Assembly: GCA_934120015.1 (NCBI GenBank) | Contig: CAKOTD010000021.1 | Location: 1-22,951, forward strand | Source: an uncultured Bacilli bacterium | GTDB lineage: Bacteria; Bacillota_I; Bacilli_A; RF39; UBA660 | Direction of reading: 5' to 3' | Length of the DNA stretch: 22,951 bases | Part shown: positions 22,595-22,951 of the stretch, one piece after another | Position numbering within the stretch: position 1 is the first letter of the stretch | Layout of the letters: every line of letters starts with the position of its first letter | Made by a program: the position numbers and the translations under genes | Notes under the pieces: generated by a model | Told to the model about the DNA's origin: nothing | The model's input: only the letters and a program-made list of their open reading frames with translations | Databases searched by the model: none

Positions 22595-22790
22595 CATCTA
22601 CACACTTACCATCTCCGGGTTTAGCACCTTCCACATACACTTTTCCAATAAGTGAACATGAAGACTTTGTCATAGAATCTTGTAAATATCCCCCCAATAA
22701 TTTAACAATGCTAACAACAATAACGCTTATTACTGCAATAATTAATAAGTATTCAACAAGAGCTTGTCCTCTATTATTAAGTTTTTTCAT
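22590..22790 (-). CDS. flp: Flp-type major pilin
   Basis: 66 residues. Class IVb prepilin: leader MKKLNNRG, then QALVEYLLIIAVISVIVVSIVKLLGGYL. Cleavage after Gly8 leaves Gln at +1, Glu at +5 and Tyr at +6, the Flp signature. Flp subunits polymerise into thin adhesive pili. The short C-terminal tail has two Cys (SCSLIG and GKCVDE), which could form a disulfide; most Flp pilins lack this. ATG at 22790 with GGAGG 9 bases upstream; an in-frame TTG at 22799 overlaps the spacer and is not needed. It has its own strong promoter and terminator, as expected for the most abundant pilus component. Confidence 0.92.
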   Translation of the reverse strand: MKKLNNRGQALVEYLLIIAVISVIVVSIVKLLGGYLQDSMTKSSCSLIGKVYVEGAKPGDGKCVDE

Positions 22791-22823
22791 ATGTAACAAC
22801 CTCCAATTACCATTTCTATAAAT

Positions 22824-22852
22824 AGTGTATCTTTTTTTTTGATATTTGTCAA
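22824..22852 (-). promoter_or_regulatory. flp promoter
   Basis: On the minus strand: TTGACA (22852-22847), an A-rich 17-base spacer, TACACT (22829-22824). Start expected at about 22817, about 27 bases before the ATG. A perfect -35 fits high expression of the pilin. Confidence 0.8.
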
Positions 22853-22888
22853 ATACTTTTTATTATGTTATATTATTATATGATTAAT

Positions 22889-22930
22889 TTGTGATAATGT
22901 CTTAAGTGTTAACTTGCGAAAATGTCTCAA
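22889..22930. repeat. 17-bp direct repeat with 25-bp period at the right edge
   Basis: TTGTGATAATGTCTTAA (22889-22905) and TTGCGAAAATGTCTCAA (22914-22930) match at 14 of 17 positions. Short imperfect repeats with this spacing occur at the ends of IS21-family elements, and an outward promoter follows. No transposase is inside the window, so the assignment is tentative. Confidence 0.45.
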
Positions 22931-22941
22931 CGTTATATAAT
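22914..22941 (+). promoter_or_regulatory. outward plus-strand promoter at the right edge
   Basis: TTGCGA (22914-22919), 16-base spacer, TATAAT (22936-22941). It overlaps the second copy of the 17-bp repeat. Its gene would begin beyond the window. Confidence 0.45.
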
Positions 22942-22951
22942 ATTCCACTGA

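Noticed and set aside
1..22951. Mycoplasma-type genetic code (TGA as Trp)
   Set aside because: The kinase and tadB end in TGA at the right family lengths, and conserved Trp positions use TGG.
1..22951. CRISPR array, prophage or defence island
   Set aside because: The only repeats are the 22-bp pair, the sigma-internal duplication and the edge repeat; no spacers, phage structural genes, nucleases or toxin-antitoxin families were recognised.

Overview
The window is strongly AT-rich with short gaps, Shine-Dalgarno sites of the AGGAGG/GGGGGA type, and housekeeping genes of low-GC Gram-positive character: holA, an OmpR-type two-component pair, a peptidoglycan murC, and a CCA-encoding tRNA-Met. 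TGA is used as a stop (the histidine kinase and tadB end in TGA) and Trp is read from TGG, so the genetic code is the standard bacterial one. murC implies a cell wall. The best guess is an AT-rich Bacillota of the Erysipelotrichia / RF39-like gut type. That placement is inference from style and gene content, not proven. Nearly everything is on the minus strand; only a 63-residue membrane peptide at the left edge is on the plus strand.

Layout, in coordinate order. 1-187: a double terminator, a 22-bp tandem duplication and a strong promoter for the small membrane peptide (188-379). 376-404: a shared bidirectional terminator, then holA (401-1345). 1391-3425: a sensor kinase and response regulator, both with apparent TTG starts, preceded by an 11-bp-period direct repeat that looks like an OmpR/PhoB-type operator. 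3496-10007: a tightly packed five-gene envelope operon reading from right to left: membrane-anchored lamin-tail/CotH protein, VTC polyphosphate polymerase-like protein, DUF4956 membrane protein, an anchored protein with two diverged copies of one domain, and a phosphodiester glycosidase. 10108-11001: a sugar-phosphate nucleotidyltransferase. 11196-13556: a large, unusual sigma-70 family factor. 13557-13996: no gene found. 13997-14761: a membrane-tethered thioredoxin-like protein. 15087-15163: tRNA-Met. 15229-16014: a short-chain dehydrogenase. 16072-17370: murC. 17400-22790: a Tad/Flp type IV pilus locus (flp, tadE, a Tad_N pseudopilin, tadZ, tadA, tadB, tadC). The right edge carries a 25-bp-period repeat and an outward plus-strand promoter.

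How the genes may work together. The Tad locus encodes pilins, the pilus motor and the inner-membrane platform; the flp pilin has its own promoter and terminator and so is uncoupled from the machinery operon. The CotH/VTC/DUF4956/phosphodiester-glycosidase operon looks like a cell-surface polymer or protein-phosphorylation module, with the two-component system immediately downstream as a candidate regulator. The most unusual protein is the sigma factor. Its region 2.3 lacks the tandem tryptophans used in promoter melting, and its long C-terminal extension contains a recent in-frame 333-bp tandem duplication of a module that resembles sigma region 4, followed by a further region-4-like segment.
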